Origin: Gnetum montanum
Taxonomy: Eukaryota > Streptophyta > Gnetopsida > Gnetales > Gnetaceae
Assembly (NCBI GenBank): GCA_015680685.1
Contig: MNCI01005050.1
Location: 36,899-100,898 of the forward strand
Length of the DNA: 64,000 nucleotides
Direction: 5' to 3'
The position numbers and the translations under genes are program-made. Positions 12,831 to 24,184 of the stretch are shown piece after piece. Position 1 is the stretch's first letter; each line of letters starts with the position of its first letter. Under the pieces are notes generated by a model that saw only the letters and a program-made list of their open reading frames with translations, did not search any database and had not been told where the DNA came from.

Positions 12831-13098
12831 TCTAACACCTTTGCAATATTTATTGTAGTAATTGTGCAATGTATTCCTTCATCAACATATACGAAATATA
12901 AAAAAATTTATTTATGCCAATTTATGTTTACTAGTATATATTATTTGGTGTGCAAATAGTGATATTATTGAAATAGTTGAAACCAAAATAATATTTTAAC
13001 AACTTGAACATTTATAACAATGTCCTTTATAATGATAATTGATACCTTTATAGCTTAGAAAAAATGTAAATTCTACTCATAGCTTGCAAATGGCTCCA
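12831..13098. other. Helitron copy A 3' untranslated tail
   Basis: It aligns with 20521-20888 of copy B, including the word CCTTTATAATGATAATTGATA, so it belongs to the duplicated unit. No clear CTRR end with a short hairpin was identified. Confidence 0.55.
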
Positions 13099-13530
13099 CT
13101 AGCTTATATATATTAATTAGCAGAGATGATTTTAAAGAAGATGATGTTAACCAAGCCTAACTACTGCACAAGAAAACAAGATATATAAAAACAGAATCAC
13201 TCATCCATCCTCTATTTTCCTATTCATTTCCAAATTTAATTTTACCCTCTTAGTCAAGTTTGTTCTATTTTTGTTTGTTCATGGTGTTTTTGAAACATAA
13301 ATCTCTCACATAAATAATAGTTCAAAAACATCATGACCAAACAAAGATAGAATAAAGTTGATCAAGAAGGTATAACTAAACTAGAAAATGGGTAGAGAAA
13401 GAGAGGATGGATGAGTGATTTTGTTTTTAGGTATCTTGTTTCCTCATCTAGTAGTCGAGCTTAGTTAACATCATCTTCTTTAAAATCATCTCATCCATTT
13501 GATATATATATATATATATATATAAGCTAG
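13099..13530. repeat. Fold-back (MITE-like) palindrome A
   Basis: The core arms are about 172 bp each (13123 to about 13294 and about 13321 to 13492). They are largely complementary, begin GAGATGATTTTAAAGAAGATG, and enclose a 26-bp loop at 13295-13320. The inverted similarity continues outward through AT-rich sequence to CTAGCTT/AAGCTAG at the edges. Transcripts would form a very long hairpin. It carries no coding sequence. It sits at the 3' side of Helitron copy A, and palindrome B occupies the same place beside copy B. Confidence 0.9.
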
Positions 13531-15894
13531 ATATACATACATATGTGAGATCTGTTACTTAGGCTATACATTTATTTATGCTAAGAGGCCAACTTGTCTA
13601 GCATGATGCTAGGTAAGGGGGGTGAATTTTGTCAACATCTTAATATTCATTTTCACACCATCAAGTTAGACACAACAAAATTGGAAACCACATTACCAAG
13701 TCAAACATGATGAAATCAAAAAATCACATTACCAAGTCAAACATGATGAAAATGAAAAAAGAAGAAGAAAATGTTATTATTGTGACCTAGTTCTAGTGGT
13801 GCAACCATGCAACATAGTTGAAGATTTGACAACACACTTGGTTTGTTTGATGGTAGCATTGACATCATTTGAGACTATCTCATGGACATTGGAATCACTA
13901 CAAATGCCATATGGCATTCTAATGGTAACATCAATGTTAGGTGAGCCTACCTCATGTGCATTGGAATCATTGTGGAAGCCATTTGAGCCTATCTCGTGGG
14001 TCCTAGAATCATCATGGACATCATTGGGTGCTCTAGCGGCATCATTGACATTGTTCAATTTTTCCTTGTGGGTGTTGGAATTGCAATGGATGTTGTTAGC
14101 CATGTTGTGCTTGTCGAAGGTTCCACACAGATCTTACCCATTTAGGATCTTGTCTATGGGTTATTTGGTGGACCAAATGTACTCTACTAGAATGTAAACC
14201 TGGATGAGGTGATGGCCATGCACCAATCCATCTAGGCAGCTAGCCTACATAGCAAGGTCACCAAGGTGGTCGTGGAACTCCAGGACATGTATCCAGTTAG
14301 CCTTGGTGTGTCCATCGATGGTGGGAAAATGAGTGTAATTTGCCTTTGAAAAACTCTTATTTCATTTCAAAAATTTCTAATCTCATTACCATTTCTCTTT
14401 TTGATCCATTCACAAAGCCATCAGAAATTTCTTACTTTATTTTATTGTATCTACCTAGCTACCATTTTACATTCAGTAAGCCTTCGAAGATTTTTGATTT
14501 CATTTTGAAAATTTCCAATTTTGTTTATGCTTAATTAAGGGTTTTAGTCCATGAAGCCTTGGAAAATTTTTATTTTGATTTCCTACAACCTATCTCCAGC
14601 AATTCCCCATATAAGCCTCTAATGTATTGAATTTTTGTTTGGTGAAGACATAGCATCTACTTTAATTGTAGCCATTATCTCAATCAAACACGACACCTCC
14701 TTAACTATAGCTAGTATCCACATCAAGTGAGATGGGAATGTGCTATAGGATTACTGTTTTCTCACATGGATAGTGAGGTATGATAGTTGACCAAAACGGA
14801 ATACATCTTGTAAGAAACTATTTTTCAATCTTCCCCTTTCACCTCCATATTTTATTGTTGTTTTGGTATTTAACAATTCCTAAGATTTTTGTGAAGGAAG
14901 CATTCAATCATTGCTATTATTGTATTTTTATGATGCCAAAACTCCAATTATTTCAATGGTGTCCACACCTACTCAAGCTTGCATGACTTAAAATGGTTGA
15001 ATTTCTTCATCCACATTGTCTATGCATCAATTACAATGCTTTTCTTTAATTCTTCTCATCATATCTCATTTTAATCTAGATTAATTTATATTTCATTTTA
15101 AAGTTCCATGAGGAATTGTATTTATTAAGCTTCACATTCAGAAGTTGGTGCAGAACCTATCTTGAAAACAAAGTACTTGTATTTTTCAAGCTTCACATCA
15201 GGCAATTAATAAAGAACATATATATTATTTTCACTTTTAAAAGTTCCTTTGTTAATAAGCTTTCTTGTTCTAATGTATCTAGAAATTTTTCATGTTGTCA
15301 TAGAGGTATATTAAGTAATGGAATATTCTCTCTGTTAATTTGCAATCTATTGACTTGAATCAATGACTTTATATCTACAATTTGAACCTATTATAATGCT
15401 ACAATGACTTTCTGCTTTAACATTACCCGTTTCACTTGTATTTGTATTTTCTAGGATAAAGTGCCAAAAAAGGGCAAAATACTCTGGTCATAATGTTCAG
15501 ATAGTTCTATTTTATGAATCCATTTAGGTATAGAACTATTCACCATTGGTTAATAAAATATATGAATATTCTTGCATGGTTTTGGACAACATCATTTTTA
15601 TTTTGAGCTTCATGAATATAATTAATATACATGATTATGTTGCCTAGGTTTTATAAAATTCAAAAAGTATGCTAACAGTCCAATGGCTAGTATTAAGGTG
15701 TCAAGGTTGGAGATGAGTCTATGTACCAAAGTTATTTCAACTAAAATATGCTTTACATGGGTTGTTTAAATTATGCTTTCACATCATACTTAGATAAGAA
15801 TATTAGCCAAGGTTCAGGGTAACCACTTACATCTTTTAAAACTAAAATTCTTAATAATAATGATAGTATATATTTGTGACAAAAAATGTTAAAT
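13531..15894. other. Intervening region between Helitron copies
   Basis: 13570-14640 resembles 5240-5760 in parts and includes a plus-strand ATATAAGCC box near 14610, so it looks like LTR remnant. Between about 13850 and 14100, imperfect direct repeats (CATTGGAATCA and TGGACATCATTG words) give a minus-strand open frame with His/Asp/Asn-rich repeats at 13777-14103, which I regard as a by-product of the repeats. 14700-15894 shows nothing recognisable. Confidence 0.45.
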
Positions 15895-16015
15895 GCTTTG
15901 ACTAGGTAGGAAAATAAATCCAAATTTTATTGAAAGATATTATACTTAAGCAGTATGTTTAAGGATGATGAAGTGTAATATTTGAATTTAGGCATTTTTA
16001 GAAACATGGATCATG

Positions 16016-19000
16016 CTACTATTAGTTCCAATAGGGAAGGCGTAGAACAGTCTGTTCAAGATTAGTTATACCAACTATTTGTTGCAATAGATAATGTGAT
16101 TCAAGGAGGTCATGGCAATGGGCATGGCTAAGGCCAAGGATGATCATAGATTGTAGAAACTAAAAATCTAGAATTAATAAAAGAGAGAAAATGATTTAAA
16201 AAATGAGAATCAAAACAATGTGAGCAAGAATGACAATAGATTCTATGAAATTCAAGAATACGATAATAAATTTATTTTTTCATTTTTTAATATTTCAAAA
16301 ACAATGTTTAGCATGGGAAAATCTTATCGTGTTATTTACGTTTTTACATTGCAAATATTTTTTTAAGCTACATCAACTTCGAATCTTCTCTCATCACATG
16401 GAAATTCATCCTTAGGAATGATCCACATTATTGATAATAATAATACAAATAATCAACAAGAAATGTAGGTTATTATTGTTGACCCATATTCATGTTAGTA
16501 TATATTATTATTAAATAATTTATTCAGATTTCTTAACATTTTGCAAGACATTTCAAATGTATCTATGTTTATTGTTTAGGCTACATTCATATCAAAAATC
16601 ACAAACATAGAAGAACAATTGCAAAAATGTCAACAACAAACACAGTATAGTGAGAGTAGGTGTCAAACAAGGCAACGTCAACATGAGGATGAATCATATC
16701 ATTGAAGGCACAAAGTTATAGATGTTCACATTGTTCCAATAGTGGAAATGCCTTTTTCAGAAGTTGTTCAGTCTTTTCTAAACTTGTAAAAGATACCTAT
16801 AGAAGTTCCTCATGGGATATAGAAATTTAATACTGTAGTTAGAAGTTTTGAAAATTCATGTTCTTGTAATGTGTGTAATGAAATGTTTTTTGACATATTA
16901 TTAGATTCAACAAGAAGTAGGGGATTAACATGTAATATGTGTATTAATGAAAAGAAACCAAATATTTTTTATAGTTTTGGTTGTGAGATCAAATGATTTT
17001 TCACTGAAAATAACATGGATCCAGGAATCCAACCACCTATCCTAGCCTATTTAACTAAGGTTGAAGAAATGTTAATTGCAAAAATCAATCTCATATCATA
17101 AGTTACGCATGAAGTTGGTCAACAATTTAGGTATAAGGGTTACACAATTAGCTTTTCTCAGCATGTCATACAAATCCACATATAGTTGCAAAGTTTATGT
17201 ATTATCGTCGCATTACCTTTCTAAAAATAGTTTTAATGAATGAATTTCATGTTGTTGACTATTGGATACAATATGGGTGGCAGCATTGTGGATCTCTACA
17301 TGTGCATGATTTCTTATGGATACAAGGTGCTCCAAAGGTAGATGAACTTGACCATAATGATTCTAATGTCATGCGTAGGCCAAAGGAATTTTTTGATTTA
17401 ATTACAAATGAAAATAGTCCAAGGTTTAGAGCTAACAGTCATTCAAATAATGTAAGTTCTCATTCATATTTTATGTTCTTTTCACATAAATTTTAATGAT
17501 ATTTCTAGAAATATGCAAATATTGATTTCTCCATTGTTATATGTTTCAATTTGTCTTTCCATTTGGGCTTTATTTGTAAATATGTTGCATCATACATGTG
17601 AATTAATTACTGAGCAACTACAATGTATGGAATTGGAAACTGATTATGCTTATTTGCTTAATGCTATTCAAAGACATACTATTTGCAAACCTAGTGCATG
17701 CTTAAGAAAATGTAATGATAGAGTAGTTTGCAGGTATCACATTCGAATTGAATTATTATTTCCTTGGTATTTCTTCACCATTTTATTCATTTCTATTAGA
17801 AGGTCAACTTTAATTGATCTTGGAATAAAAATTATATATATTTAACTTTCCTATCTTTCAATTCTAGGTACAATGTTCCTTGGTCATTATCTTTAGGATC
17901 TACTCTTCATAGGGATCCAAAAAATAATAATGAGATTACTTATGTTTCTCGAAGAAACAACTCGAGGATTAATGTTCATAACAAAATGTTTGAAGCATCA
18001 TTAGAGAAGAAATCACAATCTTTTCATGTTATCATTAAATGATGCTTTAGACATATCTTTAAAATCATCTTGAGGCTAATTCATAATAGAATGCATCTTT
18101 AAATTATCTTGATATATTTTATGACAACATATCATGACATTAGAGAAGAAATATGTTTCAAAATTTCATAAAATATATCACAAAATATGTAGTTAAATTA
18201 GAGAAGAAATCACAATCTTTTCATGAAATTTTGATGAAAATTTCAGAGTCAAAGGATCCTCATGAGGATGCTTTATCAGTCTATAGAAAGCTCATGATGA
18301 ATGCTATTGCAGATCGAGACATTGGTGTTATGGAGATGTGTCACGTGTTGTATGAGCTTCCTTTGGTGAACTGCAATCATGGTTTTTGCACACTTAATGT
18401 TTCTTGAGAGGTGTAGAAAAAGGTTCTAATGAATTTAGAGGAAACTAATGGAGGTGAAAACTACATAGATTTTATTAATATGTATAAAAAATGTCTACTT
18501 TCGATGGAGGGTGTATCATTGCTGCAAGCTATTAGAGAGTACAATTGCAACATGAAGAATAAGAACAATCCAAATTGGAATTCATGTCACTCAGAGCTAG
18601 ATGTTATTATGAGATATTATTCCAAGTTTCTCATTCCATCAAAATAAGGGAAATAAAAATGGATTAAATATTTCTAGGCTATGTTGTTGTTGCAATCCAT
18701 TTAAAGATGTGAAGGAATATCTTGGTTCTAATGATGAAAAAATTGAAATGAAGTGGTTATTCATTCAACATTTGTATGGATCATAGATTAATACTGAAGA
18801 AGAATTCCACCAAGATTTGGAGGACAAAAGAGAATTTGTAGATGTAACTCCCCAAGTTTAGGATCATGAAGAGTATGATTTTGAAATCCTCAATCATCAT
18901 CTTTTATCAACAAGTTATTTCCAAATAATAACATTAGAGATGCTTGGCTTATGGGATGTTAATAGGATTCATGATTGGACATTATAGTGTCTGAGAGAGG

Positions 19001-20520
19001 ATGTTGCAAAGTTCACTACAGGCTTTATTGCTAGCAATAAATCATCTTAGTCCATGATTGTCATTGACCGTGACTATGGTGCCTAGAATTTTGATAAGCT
19101 AGATGCTAATCAAAATAAATGCTACAATAAAATTATAGGGCACATGATGTTTTCACAATCAATGGATGAAGTTGTTTTTCCTTTACGAATGATTATCCAA
19201 GGAATAGTTGGTATGGGAAAGTCATTTCTCATAGATGTATTTCATTATGCTTTCATGAAATACTATCATGAAAAACATAATGCTTTACTTGTCATGGCAT
19301 CCATAAGAGTTGCTACATTTAACATTAATGCAACAACCATTCATTTTAGTTTGAGCATTGGAATAGGTGCATACAAAGAATTCTCTTCCTCTACAAAGAT
19401 AAGAATACAACATAGAATTTCCCAGGTGAGATATATAATAATTGATGAAATGAATTTTGTAGGAGGAAGATTATTAAAGAGCATTGATAAAAGACTAAGA
19501 TAAATCTTTCCTAAACATTATAATGAATTTTTTTGGAGAAATATCTGTTATCCTCATAGGTGATTTGGATCATCTTCTTCTTGTGCTTGATGTTATGCCT
19601 TATGTATTTGGGAATCCAGATATTATAAAAGTTTGGAAATCATTTGATACATTTGTTATTTTAGATGCAATTTATCATCAGCGTGGAACTAATCCTAAAT
19701 AACAAAGATTTAGGAAATTATTGATGCACATCAGAGAAGGAAAAAGCTTTAATAAAGACTATAATTTCTTGGCTGCTCGAATGAATCTTCCATTCACTTC
19801 AAGTGGATTAGATAGTTTTGAAGAATCAATGAATTTGTATGATATGAAGGATGAAATCCAATCACATAAGAAGATGTTGCAAAAAATACAGAGACTTGTT
19901 ACTGTGTGTGTATTAGACAAAGATCCCCATGGATTCAGAATCTCAAATGATGACGGTGATGATATTGAGTAATCTTTGCTTATATGTAAAGGTGCATGGG
20001 TTATTCTCATAGTTAACCTTTGGCCAAAATCAAGATTTTTGAATGGTGCACTTGGCACAATTCATAGTATTATGTATCATCTTGGTAAATAACCACATGC
20101 ATTACCATCACATGTTGTTGTTGATTTTGACTCTTACATTAGATGTTCCTTTGATAATGGTAATTTTCATTATGTGCCAATTGTACCTATGGTCCAAGGA
20201 GCATTATGTAAGTTACTATTGTGGTTGGCATGGGCCATGACTATTCATAAATCTCAGAAATGATACTAGATAAGGCTACTATTGACATATGTTTAAGAGA
20301 AGTTATAGGTCTAACATTTGTTGCATTATCTAGAGTCAAGACCATTGACTCTTTGAATATTCATCCTTCTTTTCTTGTGTAGAGATATAGAAAGATTTTA
20401 GATGCTAATCATCTCCATAGTGGAATTGCAAAGGAAAAATGTTTTTCTTAATTGTAAGATTAGGCATATTGAGTTCACACTTATCACTATATTTTTCCTT
20501 TTCCTCAATCCTATTTTAGA
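16016..20520 (+). pseudogene. Helitron Rep/Pif1-helicase, copy B (pseudogene, internal deletion)
   Basis: This is the same architecture as copy A and the same strand. The candidate start is at 16016 (MDHATISSN). The Cys-rich N-terminal domain lies at about 16850-17170 (CNVCNE, NNMDPG, TKVEEMLIAKI). It is joined at about 17175 directly to the Rep domain, so about 1.07 kb present in copy A (about 8560-9630) is missing. The HUH motif HVH is at 17299-17307, and KYITKYVVK with both tyrosines is at about 18162. Helicase Walker A GMGKS is at 19213, IIDEMNFVGG at about 19438, GDLDHLLLV at about 19560, and LAWAMTIHKSQ at about 20226. An intron at 17734-17867 (GT-AG) is in the same position as in copy A. 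The frame is less interrupted than in A (119-residue open stretch over the helicase), but stops and the deletion make it non-functional. A 28-bp word near 18001 is repeated at 18198. Confidence 0.88.
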
Positions 20521-20689
20521 CCTCTGTAATTTTTTTGCAGTAATTGTGTAATGTATTCCTTCATCAACATATATGAAATATAAAAGATTTTATTTCTACC
20601 AATTTATGTTTATTAGTACATATTAGTTGCTTTATAAATAGTGATATTATTGAAATAGTTCAAATAATATTTTAACTTAAACTTTTAAA

Positions 20690-20835
20690 TGTCCTTTATA
20701 ATGATAATTGATAACTTTATAATGATATTATAAAAATGTCCTTTATAATGATAATTGATAACTTTAAAACTTTTAAAAATATTATAAAAACTTAACTTTT
20801 ATAACAATGACCTTTATAATAATAATTGATAACTT
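20690..20835 (+). repeat. Short tandem repeat in Helitron B 3' tail
   Basis: The word CCTTTATAATGATAATTGATA occurs three times here at roughly 60-bp spacing (last copy slightly altered) but only once at the matching place in copy A (near 13023). The array therefore expanded after the two copies separated. Confidence 0.8.
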
Positions 20836-20888
20836 AAAAACTTTGAAAAAAAAATTAAATTCTACTCCTAGCTTGTGAAATTGGTCCA

Positions 20889-21325
20889 CTAGCTTTATAT
20901 ATATATGACTTACTTGAGATGATTTTGAAGAGGATGATGTTAACCAAGCTCGACTATTGGATGAGGAAATAAAATAATTAAAAATGGAATCACTCATCCA
21001 TCATCTATTTCTCTACTCATTTCCCAATTTAGTTATACCCTCTTAGTCAAGTTTGTTCTATCTTTGTTTGTTCATGGTGTTTTTGGGCTATTATTTATGT
21101 GAGATATTTATGTTTCAAAAAGATCTTGAACAAACAAAGACAAAAAAAACTTGACTGAAAGGATATAACTAAATTGGGAAATGGATAAAGAAACAAAGAA
21201 TGGATGAGTGATTCTATTTTTAGTTATCTTATTTCCTTGTCTGGTAGTTAGGCTTAATTAACATCATCTTCTCTAAAATCATCTTAGCCAAATCACACAT
21301 ATATATATATATATAGACACACTAG
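20889..21325. repeat. Fold-back (MITE-like) palindrome B, inverted relative to A
   Basis: The core arms start GAGATGATTTTGAAGAGGATG at 20916 and end at 21285, with a loop at about 21088-21113 and AT-rich outer arms ending CTAG at both sides. The loop matches the reverse complement of loop A at 25 of 26 bases. The left arm of B carries the AAGCTCGACTA variant found in the right arm of A, and vice versa. The flanking Helitron sequence is in the same orientation, so the palindrome itself is flipped. Confidence 0.88.
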
Positions 21326-21484
21326 TAAAATTAGTTTCAATAGTATATTTTCTTCAAAATAATCATCAAATACCTTAAGTGCTAAAGTCAAGTTAATGTT
21401 ATAAAATTAAACATGAACATGCTTAATTTTTTGCTTATGTCACAATTTTGAATGTACATTCATCCTTGTATTTGTTAGAGTATA
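21326..21484. other. Unassigned short spacer
   Basis: AT-rich sequence between palindrome B and the next LTR. Nothing is recognised. Confidence 0.4.
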
Positions 21485-22025
21485 TGTCACATCCCCATTT
21501 CCAAATGATGTTGCTACTTAACAAAGATGGTTGTCTCTTCATAATAAGTGATTATTGTTATCATAACAAGACCCAAAAGGGAAATTGTAATTGAAATTGG
21601 AAAGGGTGCATTGTAATAAGGAACATGTCTCTACCGAAGGCATTTATACTTAGGCTTAGAGGTTGTGCCAACATGGAGTGGCAAAGCTAGTACATGCAAG
21701 TCACAAGAATCAGGTGAAGTGGAATAGGAAGTGGATCGGCCATTCCTTTTGGTCGATAATAGGCTTGATCATGGTGGTAGTGCTAGGGGATAGATTCCTA
21801 AGGAAGAAAACCCCAAGGAACACTCTCAAAGCATGATTTAGAGATTTCATTCCTTATTAATAAAGCATTCTTTTTTTCTCTTTCTACACTTTTCCTATTA
21901 ATTTCTTTATGCCTAATGTTGAATGTTACATATATTTGACATTTGATATATTGTCTTCTTATGAATAATGTCTAATATAATACATAATTGTCATTTTCTA
22001 TAACATCTAGGAACATGATGTTACA
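21485..22025 (+). repeat. 5' LTR of the host-sequence-carrying copia-type element
   Basis: It starts TGTCACATCCCC and ends GATGTTACA. It aligns end to end with 26447-27038, for example around GGGTGCATTGTAATAA, GAGGTTGTGCCA, CATTCCTTAT and TACATATATTTGACATTTGATA. Confidence 0.9.
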
Positions 22026-22027
22026 AT

Positions 22028-22039
22028 TGATATCAAAGC
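22028..22039 (+). other. Primer-binding site, initiator tRNA-Met (decayed)
   Basis: TGATATCAAAGC is two transitions from TGGTATCAGAGC and lies 2 bp after the LTR end, the usual position. Confidence 0.8.
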
Positions 22040-22689
22040 AAACCATAACCCAAAGGCCATTTAGAACCATGGGTTGACTACAACATGAATTTGATAATGA
22101 ATCGTGAAGCCATGACACATAGAAAATCATTAATCATCACTATATGTACCTTATGTCTGAGATATCTAATTATGTCTCATCAAGATCTATCAATGGTAAG
22201 AGATGTTGGTAAGACAAGGATACACCAATTCAAGTAACTCTTACCCATCTTAATACTATAAATATTAATTGATTAAGGTCATTTTTAAGTTTCTCCCAAA
22301 AATTTAGTAACCATGACATGAACTTATTATCTAAGTAATCTAGAAGACCTCAAGTTACCAGGTGTTAGCTTAGAAAATATCAGTTCAACAAAATAGGTTA
22401 TTTTTGTCCTTTTAATTTGTAAAATATCTTTGTTTTGAACCTTAAGACCATATCCAATGCATAGTATTCATCAAGACAATTCCAATGGCACAAATTTTGT
22501 CTCGATCAGAATTATGGTTTGAGAGCTATTTATGTTTAAAGTTTCTCATTTTTATTATATTTAAATAGTATTAAATTATTATTTCTAGAAAAACTTTTAA
22601 AATATTTTTAAGTAGGAGGTTGTGGGTTCAAATTCCACCCTCCCAACCTTATATATATATATATATATATAATAAAATAAATAAAATAT
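22040..22689. other. Leader region of the element, no gene recognised
   Basis: It holds a short start-like stretch after the primer site and a (TA)n tract near 22650. No gag signature was recognised in any frame. Confidence 0.4.
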
Positions 22690-23950
22690 TAAAAAAATCT
22701 TTTGTTGGTCAAGTTAGCCTATAAGGGCCTTGCAGGCCCTATAGATCATGCTATCCTTGCAAGGGCTAGACTAGCCCTGGAGGCCGTGCTAGCCTTATCA
22801 GGGTAGCATAGCCCTTATGGAAGGACTATTGCCCTCTAAATAAGAAATCATGCATAGTCAGCCATAGCATGGCACAAATCACTACTCACATCTCTTGCTA
22901 TGTTGCTCACATAGTTTCTAGCCTCATTTGTCATCTATTGTCTACCGTGCTATCTCTATCATCTTTGGAAACCCTCACACTGTGCCTTGGTTGCCTGCTA
23001 TGCTAGAAATCCTTACTTCACCACTATCACCCTATGTAGGCCATCGATCTTATAGACATTTTTTATGCCACCTTTGTCCTCCATGTGCCGCCCAACTACC
23101 TAGCTGTGTTGACTTGGCCACCATGCACCTATCACTCCATGGACATCAATGGTGTTGTGGATCATAGGCACCCCTTGCACTTTGTAGAAACTATTAGCAT
23201 TATCGATCACAAGTCCCTTGGTGCTCTATAGACATTATCGATGTCATTAATCACAGGCACCCTTGGCACTCCATGGACACCATTGGTGATGTGGATCATA
23301 GGCACCCCTGATGCTTCATGGACATCATTAGTGCTACTGATCATAAGCACACTTGGTGCTCTGTAGACACCATCAACGTCATGGATCACAAGCATCCCTG
23401 GTGCTTCATAGACATCATTGACCTTGTGGATCACAAGCATCCCTAGTGCTTCATAGGCACCAATGGTGTTACCGAGAATAAGTACCCTTGGCACCCTCGT
23501 AGACACAGTGCTACCTCCTTGTTCAAGTTGCATTAGCCCTCGTGAGGATCACATGAACCCTTGCACAGGTCGCATTGGCCCAACATTGGTTGGAAAGACC
23601 CTCTTTTGGCTAGCATAGGTCCTGAGAAGGGCTGTGCGAGCCCTAAGAAGGACCACACAGGCCATAGAGAGGACCACGTAGGCCCTAAGGAGGGTCTTGC
23701 AAGCCCTACAACAGACTATGAAAGCCTAGAGAGGCCTACAAAAGCCTTGGTGAGGGCTGCATGAGCTTTGAAAAAGGGGTCGCATAGCCAAGACTGGTTG
23801 CCTAGTGCAACTGTTGTCGATGCACACTGTTGCTTCTGTAGTTACTCCTACCCATCGCTACTACTGCATTGCTTTGCCACCTTCCATACCTCGCCTTCCA
23901 CTACCCTCATGTGCATTCGTTACCTTATTGTCTTCCTTGCCTTTGCCTAG
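22690..23950 (+). repeat. GC-rich tandemly repetitive segment inside the element
   Basis: Base composition shifts sharply to C/G-rich relative to neighbours. 22720-22830 and 23585-23760 are made of short repeats built on AGGCCCT, GCAAGCCCT and GGACCACRYAGGCC. The middle holds a separate 45-bp array. Open frames here (for example 23561-23764 plus) follow from repeats of multiples of three and are not counted as genes. The segment may be a nested insertion, although its ends could not be found. Confidence 0.65.
23130..23505 (+). repeat. 45-bp minisatellite, about eight units
   Basis: Units follow the pattern GATCAYARGCAYCCYTGGTG then CTTCATRGACATCATTRRYG. The period is 45 bp, a multiple of three, so a minus-strand frame at 23207-23533 stays open and reads as 15-residue repeats such as VIHDVDGVYRAPSVL. 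Units differ from one another, so the array is old. Confidence 0.85.
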
Positions 23951-24080
23951 TGATGGGAAAATTTTCTATCAATAGATGAAAAATTTGAAAGTTTTGTTAA
24001 CTAATAAGAAATTCAAATTTTTGTCTGTTGGAGCATTAGTTTAAATTAGAAATGTGGGAAATAAATTTTAAAAATAGAAT

Positions 24081-24184
24081 TTAGTGCATTGGTAGCATGT
24101 GAGATAAAAGTTTTGCAATTAAGCATGCTTGGGCTAGAGTAGTGTTGGGATGGGTGACCTCTTGGGAAGTCTCGTTTTTCACAC
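24081..24184 (+). pseudogene. 5S rRNA-derived sequence (Cassandra-like or 5S-SINE remnant)
   Basis: From about 24117 to 24184 the sequence closely follows the 3' half of plant 5S rRNA: TTAAGCATGCTTGGG, then AGAGTAGTGTTGGGATGGG, then TGACCTCTTGGGAAGTC. These include the internal Pol III control regions (A box and C box). The 5' part (24081-24116) is only weakly similar. In plants such fragments occur in Cassandra TRIM elements, whose LTRs carry a 5S domain, and in 5S-derived SINEs. Flanking LTR borders were not found, so the class is open. It is not a functional 5S gene. Confidence 0.85.

Noticed and set aside
13777-14197. Overlapping open frames on both strands as a gene
   Set aside because: They are produced by imperfect direct repeats lacking stops. 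No family match, and low-complexity translation.
23207-23533. 108-codon minus-strand frame with 15-residue repeats as a gene
   Set aside because: The frame follows from a 45-bp minisatellite without stops. No start context, homologue or flanking exon was seen.
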